A stretch of 64,000 bases of DNA, taken from NCBI RefSeq assembly GCF_026460945.1, contig NZ_JAOVZV010000016.1, positions 83,720-147,719 of the forward strand, in the 5' to 3' direction. This DNA comes from Chryseobacterium luquanense (lineage in GTDB: Bacteria; Bacteroidota; Bacteroidia; Flavobacteriales; Weeksellaceae). The notes under the pieces were generated by a model. That model searched no databases. It was given only the letters and a program-made list of their open reading frames with translations, and was not told the origin of the DNA. Shown here piece after piece: positions 63,782-64,000 of this stretch (positions within the stretch are counted from its first letter, which is position 1; each line of letters begins with the position of its first letter). The position numbers and the translations under genes are program-made.

Positions 63782-64000
63782 ATGAAGAAAAATCTATTTC
63801 TCAGGCTCTGTCTGATTCTTGTGGTCGCACTTACCATTTCTTCCTGCAGGACAGACCATCTCAACGAAAACGAAAATTACAACAACAGCTCAAAATTTCA
63901 GCTTACCTCGAAAAGGATCTCTTTGAATGAATCTAAGCACAAAGGTCTAATACTCCCTGAGCTTGAAAAAGCAGATGCCGCTTTTAAGAATTCTAAAACC
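63782..64000 (+). CDS. Lipoprotein, N-terminal part (runs off the window)
   Basis: 73 codons visible from ATG 63782; another in-frame ATG at 63776 gives MT before it. The signal MKKNLFLRLCLILVVALTIS ends in the lipobox TISSC with Cys22. The mature part begins RTDHLNENENYNNSSKF, polar and probably flexible. No domain can be named from the fragment. It diverges from the XRE regulator gene. Confidence 0.75.
   Translation, partial: MKKNLFLRLCLILVVALTISSCRTDHLNENENYNNSSKFQLTSKRISLNESKHKGLILPELEKADAAFKNSKT

Noticed and set aside
1..64000. CRISPR arrays, rRNA and tRNA genes
   Set aside because: No regularly spaced repeats, rRNA segments or cloverleaf-like sequences were recognised; short tRNAs could still be missed by eye.

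Overview
The window looks like chromosomal DNA of a flavobacterium (phylum Bacteroidota), most like Chryseobacterium or a near relative. Four things point there: AT-rich DNA with A-rich rather than Shine-Dalgarno leaders, repeated flavobacterial -7 promoter elements (TAnnTTTG), secreted proteins with a gliding-motility/type IX secretion type-B C-terminal domain, and many small SPII lipoproteins. The genus is inferred from style; no rRNA gene is present to settle it.

Layout. 1-12.4 kb, all on the minus strand: a truncated secreted lectin, rnhA, dnaB, two tandem paralogous type IX cargo proteins, an MFS exporter, two paralogous small lipoproteins, a GH3-family protein, a tiny repeat protein and another lipoprotein. 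12.7-18.8 kb, plus strand: mfd, two related lipoproteins and pth. 18.8-22.2 kb, minus strand: a SulP anion transporter between two beta-carbonic anhydrases plus a small protein, which looks like an inorganic-carbon uptake and hydration unit.

22.3-57.2 kb is a very large surface-polysaccharide locus. Its right end makes precursors and exports the product: ugd, rfbB and rfbA, then an ABC exporter (Wzm/Wzt), then a dTDP-3-amino-3,6-dideoxyhexose branch (FdtA/QdtA-like ketoisomerase, DegT aminotransferase, and NeuD-like and FemAB-like acyltransferase candidates). Its centre holds eleven GT2, three GT4 and one GT-C-like glycosyltransferase (counting the left part too), an AsnB-type amidotransferase, methyltransferases, an SDR and an OafA-type O-acyltransferase. 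Its left end (22.3-30.1 kb) is unusual. Here a carrier-protein/LnmK-like hotdog fusion, a free carrier protein, a DltA-like adenylating enzyme, a GNAT and two left-handed beta-helix acyltransferases sit among glycosyltransferases. I read this as a thiotemplate (ACP-dependent) module that makes an acyl or aminoacyl group for decorating the glycan. It is the best candidate here for an undescribed system.

57.4-62.4 kb is the conserved rimP-nusA-infB operon with a well-formed promoter, a terminator-like hairpin in its leader that overlaps a 13-codon Arg-rich reading frame, and a strong bidirectional terminator after infB. The last part holds a Bacteroidota hypothetical gene, a GC-richer nested-palindrome element, an XRE-type regulator and a lipoprotein gene that runs off the window.

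No rRNA, tRNA, CRISPR array, transposase or integrase was recognised. No gap between genes exceeds 300 bases. Family names come from motifs read by eye; no database search was run.
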